Positions 18,853 through 27,901 of a DNA stretch of 38,507 nt are shown piece after piece. Origin of the DNA: Arenimonas sp. (GTDB taxonomy: Bacteria > Pseudomonadota > Gammaproteobacteria > Xanthomonadales > Xanthomonadaceae); assembly GCA_026398695.1 (NCBI GenBank), contig JAPLSJ010000094.1, forward strand, positions 1 to 38,507, read 5' to 3'. The notes under the pieces are model-generated. The model saw nothing but the letters and a program-made list of their open reading frames with translations. It was not told the origin of the DNA and did no database searches. Each line of letters begins with the position of its first letter. Positions within the stretch are counted from its first letter, which is position 1. A program made the position numbers and the translations under genes.

Positions 18853-20475
18853 ATGTTCCAACCCGGCCAGATGATGGACCGCCCCCTGCTGATCTCGGGG
18901 ATCATCGAACACGCGGCGGCGCAGTTCGGCAACGTCGAAGTGGTGTCGCGCGAAACCCACGGCCCGCTGTTCCGCTACACCTGGGCCGACTGTGCCGTGC
19001 GCGCGCGCCGGCTGGCCAATGCGCTCAAGGCCCTGGGCCTGGGCCCCGGCAGCGCGGTGGGCTCGATCGCCTGGAACAACCACCGCCACCTCGAGGCCTA
19101 CTTCGCGGTATCGGGCAGCGGCATGGTGATGCACACCTGCAACCCGCGCCTGCAGGCGCAGCAGCTCATCTACATCATCAACCACGCCGAAGACGAGGTG
19201 GTGCTGTTCGACGCCACCTTCGCGCCGCTGGTGAAGGGCATCGCCGCGCACTGCCCGAAGGTGAAGGCCTGGGTCTGCCTGAGCGACGGCGACAACACCG
19301 TGGCCGTGGACGGCGTGGCGAACGTACTGTGCTACGAAGACCTGATCGCCGCCCACGACGACCGCTTCGAGTGGCCCGACTTCGACGAGCGCACCGGCGC
19401 GGCGCTCTGCTACACCTCCGGCACCACCGGGCATCCGAAAGGCGTGCTGTATTCGCACCGCGCGATCGTGCTCGAAGCGCTGTCGGGCTGCCTGCCGGGC
19501 GTGATGTCGCTGTCGCCCAAGGACACCGTGCTGCCCGTGGTGCCCATGTTCCACATCAATGCCTGGTGCATTCCCTACGGCGCGCCGATCGCCGGCGCGC
19601 GCCTGGTGCTGCCGGGCCCGCGCCTGGACGGCGCCAGCCTGTACGAGCTGATGGAGGCCGAGCGCGTCACCGTCAGCGCCGGCGTGCCGATCATCTGGCT
19701 GGGCCTGCTGCAGCACGTTCAGCAGCACGGCCTTCGCTTCAGCACCATGAAGCGCACCACCGTGGGCGGGTCGGCCATGCCCGCGGCGCTGATCGCCAAG
19801 TTCGCCGAGGACTACGGCGTGGAAGTGCGCCACGGCTGGGGCATGACCGAAACCACGGCCGTGGTCACCATCGGCTGCCTCACCCCCGAGAACGAACGGC
19901 TGCCGCCGGCCGAGCAGCACGCCATCGTCGCCAAGCAGGGCAAGTCGCTGTTCGGCTCGGAGATCAAGGTGGTGGACGAAAACGGCGCCACCCTGCCGCG
20001 CGACGGCACCTCGCAGGGCGAACTGATGGTGCGCGGGCAGTGGATTCTCAGCGGCTACTTCAAGGGCGAAAGCTCGCCCCTGGTGGACGGCTGGTTCCCC
20101 ACCGGCGACATCGCCACCATCGAGCCCGGCGGCACCATGCAGATCCGCGACCGCACCAAGGACGTCATCAAGACCGGCGGTGAATGGATCAGCTCCATCG
20201 ACCTCGAGAACGCCGCCATGGGCCATCCCGACGTGGCCATGGCCGCGGTGATCGGCGTGAAGCACCCCAAGTGGGAAGAGCGGCCGCTGCTGTTCATCGT
20301 GCGCCGGCCGTGCAAGGCGCTGGAGAAGGACGAAATCCTCTCGTTCGTGTCCGAGCGCGTGGCCAAGTGGTGGGTGCCCGACGACGTGGTGTTCGTCGAA
20401 TCCCTGCCCGTGGGCGGCACGGGCAAGGTGCAGAAGGCCGAGCTGCGCAAGCAGTACGGCGGCGTGTTCAGCTGA
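18853..20475 (+). CDS. Medium/long-chain fatty acyl-CoA ligase (AlkK-like)
   Basis: A 540-residue adenylate-forming enzyme that activates fatty acids with ATP and CoA. It has [18 protein letters not shown] (about 187-204), [14 protein letters not shown] (about 329-342), the [17 protein letters not shown] motif (about 400-420), [17 protein letters not shown] (about 434-450) and the catalytic lysine in [15 protein letters not shown] at the C-terminus. The opening ([19 protein letters not shown]) and the [13 protein letters not shown] stretch are typical of AlkK and related medium-chain ligases used in alkane and fatty acid catabolism. CAGGAG lies about ten bases before the ATG. It stands alone, convergent with the M23 peptidase gene. 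Exact chain-length preference cannot be read from sequence. Confidence 0.9.
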   Translation: MFQPGQMMDRPLLISGIIEHAAAQFGNVEVVSRETHGPLFRYTWADCAVRARRLANALKALGLGPGSAVGSIAWNNHRHLEAYFAVSGSGMVMHTCNPRLQAQQLIYIINHAEDEVVLFDATFAPLVKGIAAHCPKVKAWVCLSDGDNTVAVDGVANVLCYEDLIAAHDDRFEWPDFDERTGAALCYTSGTTGHPKGVLYSHRAIVLEALSGCLPGVMSLSPKDTVLPVVPMFHINAWCIPYGAPIAGARLVLPGPRLDGASLYELMEAERVTVSAGVPIIWLGLLQHVQQHGLRFSTMKRTTVGGSAMPAALIAKFAEDYGVEVRHGWGMTETTAVVTIGCLTPENERLPPAEQHAIVAKQGKSLFGSEIKVVDENGATLPRDGTSQGELMVRGQWILSGYFKGESSPLVDGWFPTGDIATIEPGGTMQIRDRTKDVIKTGGEWISSIDLENAAMGHPDVAMAAVIGVKHPKWEERPLLFIVRRPCKALEKDEILSFVSERVAKWWVPDDVVFVESLPVGGTGKVQKAELRKQYGGVFS

Positions 20476-20490
20476 CCTTGGCGGCGGGCC

Positions 20491-22029
20491 CTAGGGGCAG
20501 TTCAAACCCCGCGTCGTATTGAGCTTGTCGAGCTGCAGCACCTGGGTGCCCTCCTCGCCCGTGAGCTCGATGGTGGCGCGCCGGCAGCTCTCGAAGATCA
20601 CGCGCGCCGTGCCCCAGATGCGGCTGGGCGCCGGCGTGAAGTTCTGGAAGCCGCCGCCCTCGAGCACGTACATGTTCACCGTCAGCGGCTTGTTCCAGGC
20701 GAAGGTGGCGCTGCCCGGGTTGTAGTCGCCGTAAAGCCACAGCTGCCTGCCCGCGTTGTTGAAGCCGTAGAAATACATCAGGAACCGGTTGGCCGACACC
20801 AGGTCGAGGTTGAAGCCCTGGCCGGAGGTCTGCACGTTGAACCAGCTGCCGGACAGCTCCGGCGGGAAATCGACCGCGGCGGCCGGGCTGCCGGCCGACA
20901 CCTGGAAATTGTGCCGCGTGGTCAGGCCCTGGAACGTGGCTTCGAAGGCCCACAGGCCCAGCGGCGCGTTGGCCGGCAGCGTGGTGTTCCAGTACCAGTA
21001 CGAGCCGTTGTAGGTGGTGCCGGTGTTCTGGCTGTGGTTCCAGCTGTCGAACACGCTGCCGTCGGGACGCAGCACCCGGTAGCTGGTCACCTGGCCCGAG
21101 CCTTGGTCGCGGTAGGCCGCCATCATCGTCACCGGGTCGCCCGGCACGAAGCTGTTTTTCAGCCGGGGCTGTTCGGTGGTGGACGGGCAGCTGGCGAAGC
21201 TGGGCGCCGCGCTGTGCGTGGACAGGCGATTCACGCGCGGCTGCTCGTACTCGCGCTGCTGCGCCCAGCGCGTGGGCACGTTGTTGCAGGTGCCGTTGTG
21301 CGGTTCGATCACCGCGGCGCCGACGGTGTTGTTGGCGCGCAGCTCAAGGTGCAGGTGCGGGCCGGTGGACACACCGCTGCTGCCCACCTTGCCCAGCGGC
21401 GTGCCGGCCGGGATGGGCGCACCGATCGGCAGCGTGGTCACCGAGCCGGTCTTCATGTGCAGGTAGCGGGCGATGGTGCCGTCGGAATGCTGCACGGTGG
21501 CGTAGTTGGGCGTGTCGGGGGCATCGAACGAACACGAGCGGTCGGGGTTGCCGTCGCCCTTGCCCACCAGCGTGCCCGGCGCCACGGCCAGCACGTCCAC
21601 GGCGCCGGCGTCCATCAGCGTCCAGGCGAAGGGCCAGATGAAGTAGTCGATGCCGCGGTGGTTGTAGCCCGACGTCGTGTCGTAGCTGCGCGCGGCGCAG
21701 GTGTAGTCGCGCACCTGGTTGGGGAAGGCCGGATTGAGGTCGACGAAGTTCGAGATGCCGTGCCACTGCGTGCCCGCGCCATTCACCGGGCCCAGCGGCC
21801 AGCTGATGGCGGTGAGCGACTGGGTTTTCGGCGGCATCTTGCCGGCGGCCTGGAGCCGGGCCACGTTGGCGCTGACTTCGTCCACCAGGCGGCGGTCGAG
21901 CTCGGCGCTCATGTGGTCGGCGGCGTCCTCGGGCGCCAGCACGCCATGGCCATCGGGCGGCCGCGCGGCGGCGGCGGCCGAGAGCAGGGCGGCGGCGCCC
22001 AGGGCGAGTGCGCGGTGCAGGGTGGCCAT
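20491..22029 (-). CDS. Secreted M23 family metallopeptidase (LasA/beta-lytic-like) with C-terminal beta domain
   Basis: A 512-residue exported zinc endopeptidase, expected to cut peptidoglycan cross-bridges. Signal peptide 1-22 ([18 protein letters not shown]); short pro-region; M23 domain about 85-250 with zinc ligands His124-x3-Asp128 (YNHRGIDYF) and His227 of GPHLHLEL, plus His191 (RYLHMKTGS) and His225. A middle beta-sandwich (about 275-385) is followed by an about 110-residue C-terminal domain ([18 protein letters not shown] ... LNTTRGLNC) of the kind repeated in many exported proteins of this bacterial group. ATG at 22029 follows GGGAGA with seven-base spacing; an in-frame GTG at 22056 is less likely. 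It lies alone on the minus strand and probably serves in lysis of other bacteria or wall remodelling. Confidence 0.9.
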   Translation of the reverse strand: MATLHRALALGAAALLSAAAAARPPDGHGVLAPEDAADHMSAELDRRLVDEVSANVARLQAAGKMPPKTQSLTAISWPLGPVNGAGTQWHGISNFVDLNPAFPNQVRDYTCAARSYDTTSGYNHRGIDYFIWPFAWTLMDAGAVDVLAVAPGTLVGKGDGNPDRSCSFDAPDTPNYATVQHSDGTIARYLHMKTGSVTTLPIGAPIPAGTPLGKVGSSGVSTGPHLHLELRANNTVGAAVIEPHNGTCNNVPTRWAQQREYEQPRVNRLSTHSAAPSFASCPSTTEQPRLKNSFVPGDPVTMMAAYRDQGSGQVTSYRVLRPDGSVFDSWNHSQNTGTTYNGSYWYWNTTLPANAPLGLWAFEATFQGLTTRHNFQVSAGSPAAAVDFPPELSGSWFNVQTSGQGFNLDLVSANRFLMYFYGFNNAGRQLWLYGDYNPGSATFAWNKPLTVNMYVLEGGGFQNFTPAPSRIWGTARVIFESCRRATIELTGEEGTQVLQLDKLNTTRGLNCP

Positions 22030-22160
22030 GCCGATGTCTCCCGGGATCCTGGCCACAGACTAACGCGCGGGCGCGGGCCGCGCAGCGTGCCGTCCGCCAC
22101 GGGGATCGGGTGCGGCGGCGCCGTGCGAGAATCGCGGCCCGCACCCCGCCCAGGCCGCAC

Positions 22161-22874
22161 GTGACCCTCGCCCTCGACGTCCTTTTCGCCGACGACCGCC
22201 TCGCCGTGGTCAACAAGCCCGCCGGCCTGATGGTGCACGACAGTGCACTGGCGCGCGGCGAAACCGACTTCGCCGCCGACCGCCTGCGCGAACAGTTCGG
22301 CAAGCCGGTCTTCCTGGTCCATCGCCTCGACCGCGCCACCAGCGGCTGCCTGCTGCTGGCCTTCGACCGCGACACCGCCTCGGCGCTGGGCAAGAGCCTG
22401 ATGTCGCAGGCCTTCCGCAAGGACTACCTGGCCGTGTGCCGCGGCTGGCCCGAGCCGGAGGAAGGCGTGATCGACCATCCGCTCGACGGCGGCCCCGGCA
22501 AGCCGCAGAAGAAGCCCGCCATCACGACGTACCGCCGCCTGGCCACCGCCGAACTCGACATTCCCAGCGCGCAGCATCCGACGTCGCGCTATGCGCTGCT
22601 GCTGTGTTCGCCGCAGACCGGGCGCTTCCGGCAGATCCGCCGGCACCTCAAGCACATCCACCACCACATGATCGGCGACTCGAGCCACGGCGACGGCCGC
22701 CACAACAATGCCTTCCGCATGCGCGGCGTGCACCGCATGCTGCTGCACGCCTGGCAGCTGTCGTTCCCGCACCCCGCCGACGGCCGTGAACTCACCGTCA
22801 CCGCGCCCGGCGACGCCGAATGGGAAAAGGCCATGGCGCTGCTGGGCTGGACCACGCCCATCGCGCCACCGTGA
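22161..22874 (+). CDS. truC: RluA-family pseudouridine synthase (TruC-like)
   Basis: A 237-residue RNA-modifying enzyme. VLFADDRLAVVNKPAGLMVHDS opens the fold, and the catalytic aspartate lies in LVHRLDRATSGCLLLAF (motif II, about 54-70). QTGRFRQIRRHLKHIHHHMIGD and HRMLLHAWQLSFPHP are motifs III region; the H-x-I-x-H-H-M-I-G-D-x-x-H-G-D run is diagnostic of TruC (tRNA pseudouridine 65) rather than RluA, RluC or RluD, and no S4 domain is present. The start is probably GTG at 22161; a GAGAAT (22127-22132) 28 bases upstream may be its -10. Open frame further upstream runs over the divergent promoter and does not look coding. Confidence 0.87.
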   Translation: MTLALDVLFADDRLAVVNKPAGLMVHDSALARGETDFAADRLREQFGKPVFLVHRLDRATSGCLLLAFDRDTASALGKSLMSQAFRKDYLAVCRGWPEPEEGVIDHPLDGGPGKPQKKPAITTYRRLATAELDIPSAQHPTSRYALLLCSPQTGRFRQIRRHLKHIHHHMIGDSSHGDGRHNNAFRMRGVHRMLLHAWQLSFPHPADGRELTVTAPGDAEWEKAMALLGWTTPIAPP

Positions 22875-22885
22875 CTTGCGACCGA

Positions 22886-22914
22886 TTACCGTGGCGGCGC
22901 ATCCCCTCTATAGT
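22886..22914 (+). promoter_or_regulatory. Candidate sigma-70 promoter of the Sel1-like gene
   Basis: TTACCG (22886-22891) and TATAGT (22909-22914) are 17 bases apart in the short space after the pseudouridine synthase stop. The mRNA would have a leader of about 24 bases with a CCGGAG ribosome site. Confidence 0.5.
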
Positions 22915-22944
22915 CCCGCTGCCCCCTGCCACCCGGAGTCACCG

Positions 22945-23703
22945 ATGAAGTCCGCCCGCCCCCTGCTGCTCGCCCTGAGCCTGGCGCTGCTGTCGCCGCT
23001 GCCCGCCGCCGCCCTGGCGCCCGAGCCGGCCAGCACCCAAGAGCTGGTGATGACCTCGGCCGGTTTCCTCAGCTACCACCCCGACCTGCGCTTCCGCCTG
23101 CTGGGCCTGGGCGAATACCGCAAGGGCAACTACGCCGAGGCGATGGTGCATTTCCGCCGCGCCGCGCGCTACGCCGACAAACCCTCGCAGGGCATGATCG
23201 CCGAGATGCTGTGGAAGGGTCAGGGCACCGCCGTGGATCGCCCCGCCGCCTACGTCTGGATGGACCTGGCCGCCGAGCGCGCCTACAAGATGATGCTGGT
23301 GCAGCGCGAGAAGTACTGGGCCGACCTCACCGAGGCCGAGCGTGCGCGCGCGCTGGAAATCGGCGACGCGCTGCACGCCGAATACTCCGACAGCGCGGCC
23401 CGCCCGCGCCTTGACCAGAAGCTGCGCCAGGGCAAGCGCCGCGTCACAGGCAGCCGCACCGGCTTCGTCGGCAACCTCAAGATTTCCATCCCGGGCCCGA
23501 ACGGCTCGCGCAGCATCGACGGCTCCACCTTCTTCGACGAGCAGTACTGGAACACCAACCTCTACCTGCGCATGCAGGACGGCGACTGGAAGGAGTTCGG
23601 CGAGGGCCGCGTGGACATTGGCGAAATCCAGTCCACCGGCGAGCTCACCGTGCCGGCCGACGCCGCCCCCGAGGACGAGGACCAGGACGACAGCCCGCGC
23701 TGA
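22945..23703 (+). CDS. Secreted Sel1/TPR-like repeat protein
   Basis: A 252-residue exported protein. Signal peptide 1-24 ([21 protein letters not shown]). Residues about 50-125 hold Sel1-like helical repeats: [60 protein letters not shown], in which 'A..W..LAAER' is the usual repeat end. The C-terminal half (about 145-252) is non-repetitive and ends in a very acidic tail ([11 protein letters not shown]). ATG at 22945 has CGGAG eight bases upstream. Sel1-type proteins scaffold envelope or stress complexes; no partner is evident. A GC-rich hairpin follows the stop. Confidence 0.75.
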   Translation: MKSARPLLLALSLALLSPLPAAALAPEPASTQELVMTSAGFLSYHPDLRFRLLGLGEYRKGNYAEAMVHFRRAARYADKPSQGMIAEMLWKGQGTAVDRPAAYVWMDLAAERAYKMMLVQREKYWADLTEAERARALEIGDALHAEYSDSAARPRLDQKLRQGKRRVTGSRTGFVGNLKISIPGPNGSRSIDGSTFFDEQYWNTNLYLRMQDGDWKEFGEGRVDIGEIQSTGELTVPADAAPEDEDQDDSPR

Positions 23704-23714
23704 CCACCCCGCGC

Positions 23715-23740
23715 GCCGCGGCCCCCACGGCGGCCGCGGC
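23715..23740 (+). terminator. GC-rich hairpin after the Sel1-like gene
   Basis: Stem GCCGCGGCC (23715-23723) / GGCCGCGGC (23732-23740) with eight-base loop. There is no T tract, so it may pause polymerase or protect the 3' end rather than terminate by itself. A GATAAT hexamer (23746-23751) follows at once and is the likely -10 of thymidine kinase. Confidence 0.5.
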
Positions 23741-23779
23741 GAGGCGATAATGGCGGCATCCCGCCCGCCGGAAACCGCC

Positions 23780-24415
23780 TTGGCCAAGCTCTATTTCTAC
23801 TACTCGGCAATGAACGCCGGGAAGACCACCACCCTGCTGCAGAGCGCGCACAACTACCACGAGCGCGGCATGCGCACGCTCATCCTCACGCCGCGGCTGG
23901 ACGACCGCTACGGCGAGGGCGTGGTGGCGTCGCGCATCGGGCTCAAGGCCAAGGGCACCATCTTCGGCCGCGACGACGACCTGCAGGCGATGGTGGCCGC
24001 CGACATCGCCGCCAAGGGGCCGCTGCACTGCGTGCTGGTGGACGAGGCGCAGTTCCTGTCCAAGGCGCAGGTGTGGCAGGTCACCGAAATCGTCGACCGG
24101 CTGAACGTGCCGGTGCTGGCCTACGGCCTGCGCACCGATTTCCGCGGGGAGCTCTTCGAGGGCAGCCAGTACCTGCTGGCCTGGGCCGACAACCTGGTGG
24201 AGATCAAGACCATCTGCCACACCGGCCGCAAGGCCATCATGGTGCTGCGCGTGGACGAACACGGCCGCGCGCTGTCCGACGGCCCGCAGGTGGAGATCGG
24301 CGGCAACGAGCGCTACGTGTCGGTGAGCCGCGGCGAGTTCAAGAAAGTGATGGCGGGCGAAGGCGTGATCGACCTGCAGCAGCCGCAGCTTCCGCTGGGC
24401 ACGGGCGGCGACTGA
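23780..24415 (+). CDS. tdk: Thymidine kinase (type II)
   Basis: A 211-residue salvage kinase converting thymidine to dTMP. Walker A is [13 protein letters not shown] (9-21); the Mg/catalytic acid region [14 protein letters not shown], the [17 protein letters not shown] stretch and [11 protein letters not shown] lasso loop follow in family order. I choose TTG at 23780 because it gives [16 protein letters not shown], aligned exactly with the enterobacterial protein start; ATG at 23750 overlaps a GATAAT element that is more probably the promoter -10. The zinc-ribbon cysteines of many thymidine kinases are mostly replaced: only the first Cys remains in ICHTGRKA, and the C-terminal pair reads SVSRGEF. 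It ends nine bases before a convergent kinase gene. Confidence 0.92.
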   Translation: MAKLYFYYSAMNAGKTTTLLQSAHNYHERGMRTLILTPRLDDRYGEGVVASRIGLKAKGTIFGRDDDLQAMVAADIAAKGPLHCVLVDEAQFLSKAQVWQVTEIVDRLNVPVLAYGLRTDFRGELFEGSQYLLAWADNLVEIKTICHTGRKAIMVLRVDEHGRALSDGPQVEIGGNERYVSVSRGEFKKVMAGEGVIDLQQPQLPLGTGGD

Positions 24416-24424
24416 TCGCGGCGG

Positions 24425-27238
24425 TCAGCCGCGGCCGCAGGGGCTGCTGAGCCCGGCGATCTCGTCGAGCAGGCGCTGGCGCTCGGGCTGTTTCGCACTC
24501 GCGGCGTCCAGGGTGGACGTGGCCAGCTGGCGGCCTTCGCCGGCGCGGCCCTGGCGGCAAAGCAGGCGCGCCTGCAGGGCCTCGGTGCGCCAGGTCACGT
24601 CGTCCCATTCGAAGGTGCGCTGCCGCGGCTGCGCGCGCAGGGTGTCCAGTGTGGCCTGGGCCTCGGCGAAGTCGCCTTCGTCCACCAGCAGGCGCGCGCG
24701 CGCAAGGTTGATCACCGCCACCACGGGCGCCGCCGGGTCGATGCCCTCCGCCAGCAGGCGCTGCTTGGCCGAGGCCAGCAGGGCGCTTGCGGCCTGCGGG
24801 TTGCCGCGTGAGCTGGCCACGTCGGCCAGCAGGCGTTCGGCGCGCGACGCCAGCACCGGGTCGTAGGACAGCGCCTGCTGCTGGCATTCGTGCGCCAGCA
24901 GCTCGGCGCTCTCGGCCTGGCCCAGCGTCAGGCGCGTGCGGGCCAGGTCGCACAGCACCGAACCGCGCGCGCCCAGTTCGTTGCTGCGGCGGCGCAGCTG
25001 CAGGCTTCGCTGCAGCGCGTCCTGGGCCTGCGCCAGGCGGCCCTGCTCCAGCGCCAGTTGGCCCAGCGCCTGCCACGACGCCGCCACTTCGGCATGTTCC
25101 GGGCCGAAGCGTGCGAGCAGGCGCTCGTGCGCCTGGCGCAGCAGGCGCTCGGCCTCGGTGAGCTTGCTGGCTTCGATCAGGATCGCGCCCAGCGGCCGCT
25201 GCACGCCGGTGCTGGCGGGGTGGCCGGGCCCGAAGCGGTTGAGCGCGATTTCCAGCGCCTGCCGGTACGAGGCCTCGCTTTCCAGCCGGTCGCCCACCAT
25301 GCGGTGCAGGCTGCCCAGGTCGCGCCAGATCTCCACGCCCAGCGCATTGCGGTCGCCGCCGCTTTCGCGCAGCAGGGCCAGCGCTTCGCGCATGGCGCTG
25401 ATGGCCTCGGCATGGCGGCCTTCGTCGGCCAGCAGGCCGGCCAGGTCGGCCTTGCTTTCGGCCTGCAGCGCCTTGGTCTCGGCGGGCCCGCTGCGCAGCG
25501 CCAGCGCCTTGCCGAACAGGTCGCGCGCCACGTCCAGCCCGCCCAGCTGGCGATGGCAGCGCCCGAGCTGCGAAAGGAATTCGGACACCGCGCGCGGCTG
25601 CGCCGACGCCTGCTGTTCGCTCACCGGCATCCACGGCACGAGGGCGCGCACGCAGACCTCGGGCTGGCCCAGCGCACGCAGGCTGCGCCCGCGCAGCGCC
25701 GCCGATTCGATGCCGATGCGCGCCGGCGCCTCGCCCGCCAGCGTCGCCAGCACCTGCGACTGCCGGTCCAGCAGCTCCAGCGCCTGGCGGTCGTCGCCCA
25801 GGCCCTGGCGCAGGCGCACCACCAGGCCCAGCAGTTCGGCGCGGGCCTGCGGCTGGGCCAGCAGCTCGGTGTCGGCGCGGCGCACGCCGGCGTCCAGCAG
25901 CGTGCGCACGTCCAGGCCTTCGCCGCTGCCGGCCTGGTCGGTGTTCTCGAACAGCGCCACCACGAAGTCCTGCATCGCCTGGGCGCGCTGCGCTTCGGTG
26001 ATGGCCATGCTGGACTGCCAGTACATGAAGCCCAGCGCCGTCACCATCAGTCCCACCACCGACATCACCACGATGATGGCCACCGAGTTGCGGCTGACGA
26101 ATTTCTGCGTGCGGTAGCCCAGGCTTTGCGGACGCGCCAGCACCGGCTCGCCGTCGAGGTGGCGGCGAAGGTCCTGCGCCAGCGCCTCCACCGACACGTA
26201 GCGGTCCTCGGGCGCCTTGGCCAGGGCCTTGAGCAGGATGTTGTCGAGGTCGCCGGCCAGCTCCGACGCCAGCCGGCGCGGGTTTGGCGCACCGCTCTCG
26301 CGCGCCAGCCGCAGCGCGGCCACCGACGGCCGCACCGGGTCGCCGGTGAGGATGGCTTCTTCCCAGGCGGCGTCGCTCGGGCGGGCCGGGTCGTAGGGCT
26401 TGCGGCCCACCAGCAGTTCGTAAAGCACCACGCCGAGCGAATACACGTCGGTCATGGTGGTGATCACGCCGTGGCGCAGCTGCTCGGGCGCGGCGTAGTG
26501 CAGGGTGAAGGCGCGCGTGCCGGTGCCGGTGATCTCGCCCTGGCCGTCGGCCGGGTCGTCCAGCAGCTTGGCGATGCCGAAGTCGAGCAGGCAGACCTCG
26601 CCGGCCGGCGTCACCATGATGTTGGACGGCTTGAGGTCGCGGTGCACCACCAGGTTGGCGTGCGCGTGGCTGACCGCGGCGCACACCTGCAGGAACAGGC
26701 GCAGGCGTGCGGGCATGGGCAGCGACAGCTTGCGCACGTAGTCGGTGATGGGCTCGCCCTGCACGTAGTCCAGCGCCAGGTAGGGCTGGCCGTCGCTGCT
26801 GACGCCGGCGTCGAGCAGGCGGGCGATGTGGGCATGGCCCAGGCGCGCCAGGATCTGCCGCTCGCGGGTGAAGCGCGTGCGCAGGCCGGCATCGCCCAGG
26901 CCCGGGCGCAGCAGTTTCAGCGCCACGCGGCGGTGGTACAGGCCGTCGGCGCGGATCGCCAGCCACACCTGGCCCATGCCGCCTTCGCCGATCGGGCTTT
27001 CGAGCCGGTAGGGGCCGATGGACTGGCCGGGCTGGGGCGAAAACACCGCCGCGTCCACCACCGATTGCGCCAGGAAGTCGGGGCGCTCGTCCTCGAGCGC
27101 CATCATGCGCTGCAGCTCGTCACCCATCCCGGCGTCGGCAAGTACGATTTCGGCCAGGCGCCGTGCGCGCACCGGCGCGTCGAGCTCAAGCAGCTCGTCG
27201 AGCAGGTTGGACAGCCGCTTCCAGCGCTCAGGATCCAC
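24425..27238 (-). CDS. Membrane Ser/Thr protein kinase with C-terminal TPR-like domain
   Basis: A 937-residue Hanks-type kinase. Kinase domain about 75-370: Gly-loop IGEGGMGQVW, VALKLL lysine (about 105), catalytic HRDLKPSNIM (about 198), DFGIAK (about 216) and APEQL. One membrane helix follows at about 385-407 (VAIIVVMSVVGLMVTALGFMYW), placing the long C-terminal part (about 410-937) in the periplasm. That part is Ala/Leu/Arg-rich with TPR-type helices (ALELLDRQSQVLATLAGEAPARIG; SYRQALEIALNRFGPGHPAS; ERLLRQAHERLLARFGPEHAEVAASWQALGQL). The start is GTG or ATG at 27238 (MDPERWKRL), 15 bases after the ECF sigma gene, so the two form an operon. The kinase may control that sigma factor by phosphorylation (inferred from paired families). 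Confidence 0.92.
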   Translation of the reverse strand: MDPERWKRLSNLLDELLELDAPVRARRLAEIVLADAGMGDELQRMMALEDERPDFLAQSVVDAAVFSPQPGQSIGPYRLESPIGEGGMGQVWLAIRADGLYHRRVALKLLRPGLGDAGLRTRFTRERQILARLGHAHIARLLDAGVSSDGQPYLALDYVQGEPITDYVRKLSLPMPARLRLFLQVCAAVSHAHANLVVHRDLKPSNIMVTPAGEVCLLDFGIAKLLDDPADGQGEITGTGTRAFTLHYAAPEQLRHGVITTMTDVYSLGVVLYELLVGRKPYDPARPSDAAWEEAILTGDPVRPSVAALRLARESGAPNPRRLASELAGDLDNILLKALAKAPEDRYVSVEALAQDLRRHLDGEPVLARPQSLGYRTQKFVSRNSVAIIVVMSVVGLMVTALGFMYWQSSMAITEAQRAQAMQDFVVALFENTDQAGSGEGLDVRTLLDAGVRRADTELLAQPQARAELLGLVVRLRQGLGDDRQALELLDRQSQVLATLAGEAPARIGIESAALRGRSLRALGQPEVCVRALVPWMPVSEQQASAQPRAVSEFLSQLGRCHRQLGGLDVARDLFGKALALRSGPAETKALQAESKADLAGLLADEGRHAEAISAMREALALLRESGGDRNALGVEIWRDLGSLHRMVGDRLESEASYRQALEIALNRFGPGHPASTGVQRPLGAILIEASKLTEAERLLRQAHERLLARFGPEHAEVAASWQALGQLALEQGRLAQAQDALQRSLQLRRRSNELGARGSVLCDLARTRLTLGQAESAELLAHECQQQALSYDPVLASRAERLLADVASSRGNPQAASALLASAKQRLLAEGIDPAAPVVAVINLARARLLVDEGDFAEAQATLDTLRAQPRQRTFEWDDVTWRTEALQARLLCRQGRAGEGRQLATSTLDAASAKQPERQRLLDEIAGLSSPCGRG

Positions 27239-27253
27239 GGGAGTGCCCCGGAA

Positions 27254-27817
27254 TCAGCCCTGCAGCGCGGCCAGCAGGAACATGCGGGCCTTCTGCCAGT
27301 CGCGGCGCACGCTGCGCTCGGAGCGCTTGAGCAGGCCGGCGATCTCGGTCTCGGACAGGCCGGCGAAGTAGCGCATCTCCACCACCTGGGCCAGGCGCGG
27401 ATCCAGGTCGTGCAGTTTGTTCAGGGCCACGTCCAGGCCCAGCATGTCCTCGTCCAGGCGCATGCCGCCGCCCGCATCCTCGGGCAGGTCGGTGACCCGG
27501 TGCAGGTCGCCGCCACGCTTCACCGCCATGCGCTGGCGGGCGTAGTCCACCACCACCGAACGCATGGCCGAGGCCGCGTACGCGAAGAAGTGGGCGCGGT
27601 CTTCGAACTCGGCTTCGGCGCGGCCGGCCAGCTTGAGGTAGGCCTCGTGCACCAGGGCGGTGGTGTCCAGGGTGTGGCCATGCTGCTGGCCGCCCAGCTG
27701 GCGGCGCGCCATGCCGTGCAGCTCGCGATACAGGGTCGCCAGCACGCGGTCGAGCGCCGATTTGTCGCCCCCGCGCGCGGCACTGAGCCACTGGGTGATG
27801 TCCGCCGTTTCGTTCAT
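27254..27817 (-). CDS. ECF RNA polymerase sigma factor (kinase-associated, TIGR02999-like)
   Basis: A 187-residue sigma factor. Region 2 (about 15-90) contains LYRELHGMARRQLGG, TTALVHEAYLKLAGR and RAHFFAYAASAMRSVVVDYARQR, the characteristic sequence of the TIGR02999 'sigma-70 ECF' group; region 4 (about 130-183) has LDPRLAQVVEMRYFAGLSETEIAGLLKRSERSVRRDWQKA with the helix-turn-helix. ATG at 27817 gives MNETADITQWL, the usual start. There is no anti-sigma gene; instead a Ser/Thr kinase follows in the same operon, a pairing known for ECF groups whose activity is switched on by phosphorylation. TATAGT on the minus strand (27857-27852) is a candidate -10, with no recognisable housekeeping -35, so it might be autoregulated. 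Confidence 0.93.
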   Translation of the reverse strand: MNETADITQWLSAARGGDKSALDRVLATLYRELHGMARRQLGGQQHGHTLDTTALVHEAYLKLAGRAEAEFEDRAHFFAYAASAMRSVVVDYARQRMAVKRGGDLHRVTDLPEDAGGGMRLDEDMLGLDVALNKLHDLDPRLAQVVEMRYFAGLSETEIAGLLKRSERSVRRDWQKARMFLLAALQG

Positions 27818-27901
27818 GGGTCCCCGGGTCCCGTCTGCGCGGGATGCCGACACTATAGCCAATTGCACCCGCCGGGGTCGCGGAGCGTGGCCGACGGCCC
27901 T

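Noticed and set aside
22008-22160. Upstream extension of the TruC-like gene
   Set aside because: It would overlap the divergent peptidase start, is Arg-rich, and the conserved fold begins only after GTG 22161.
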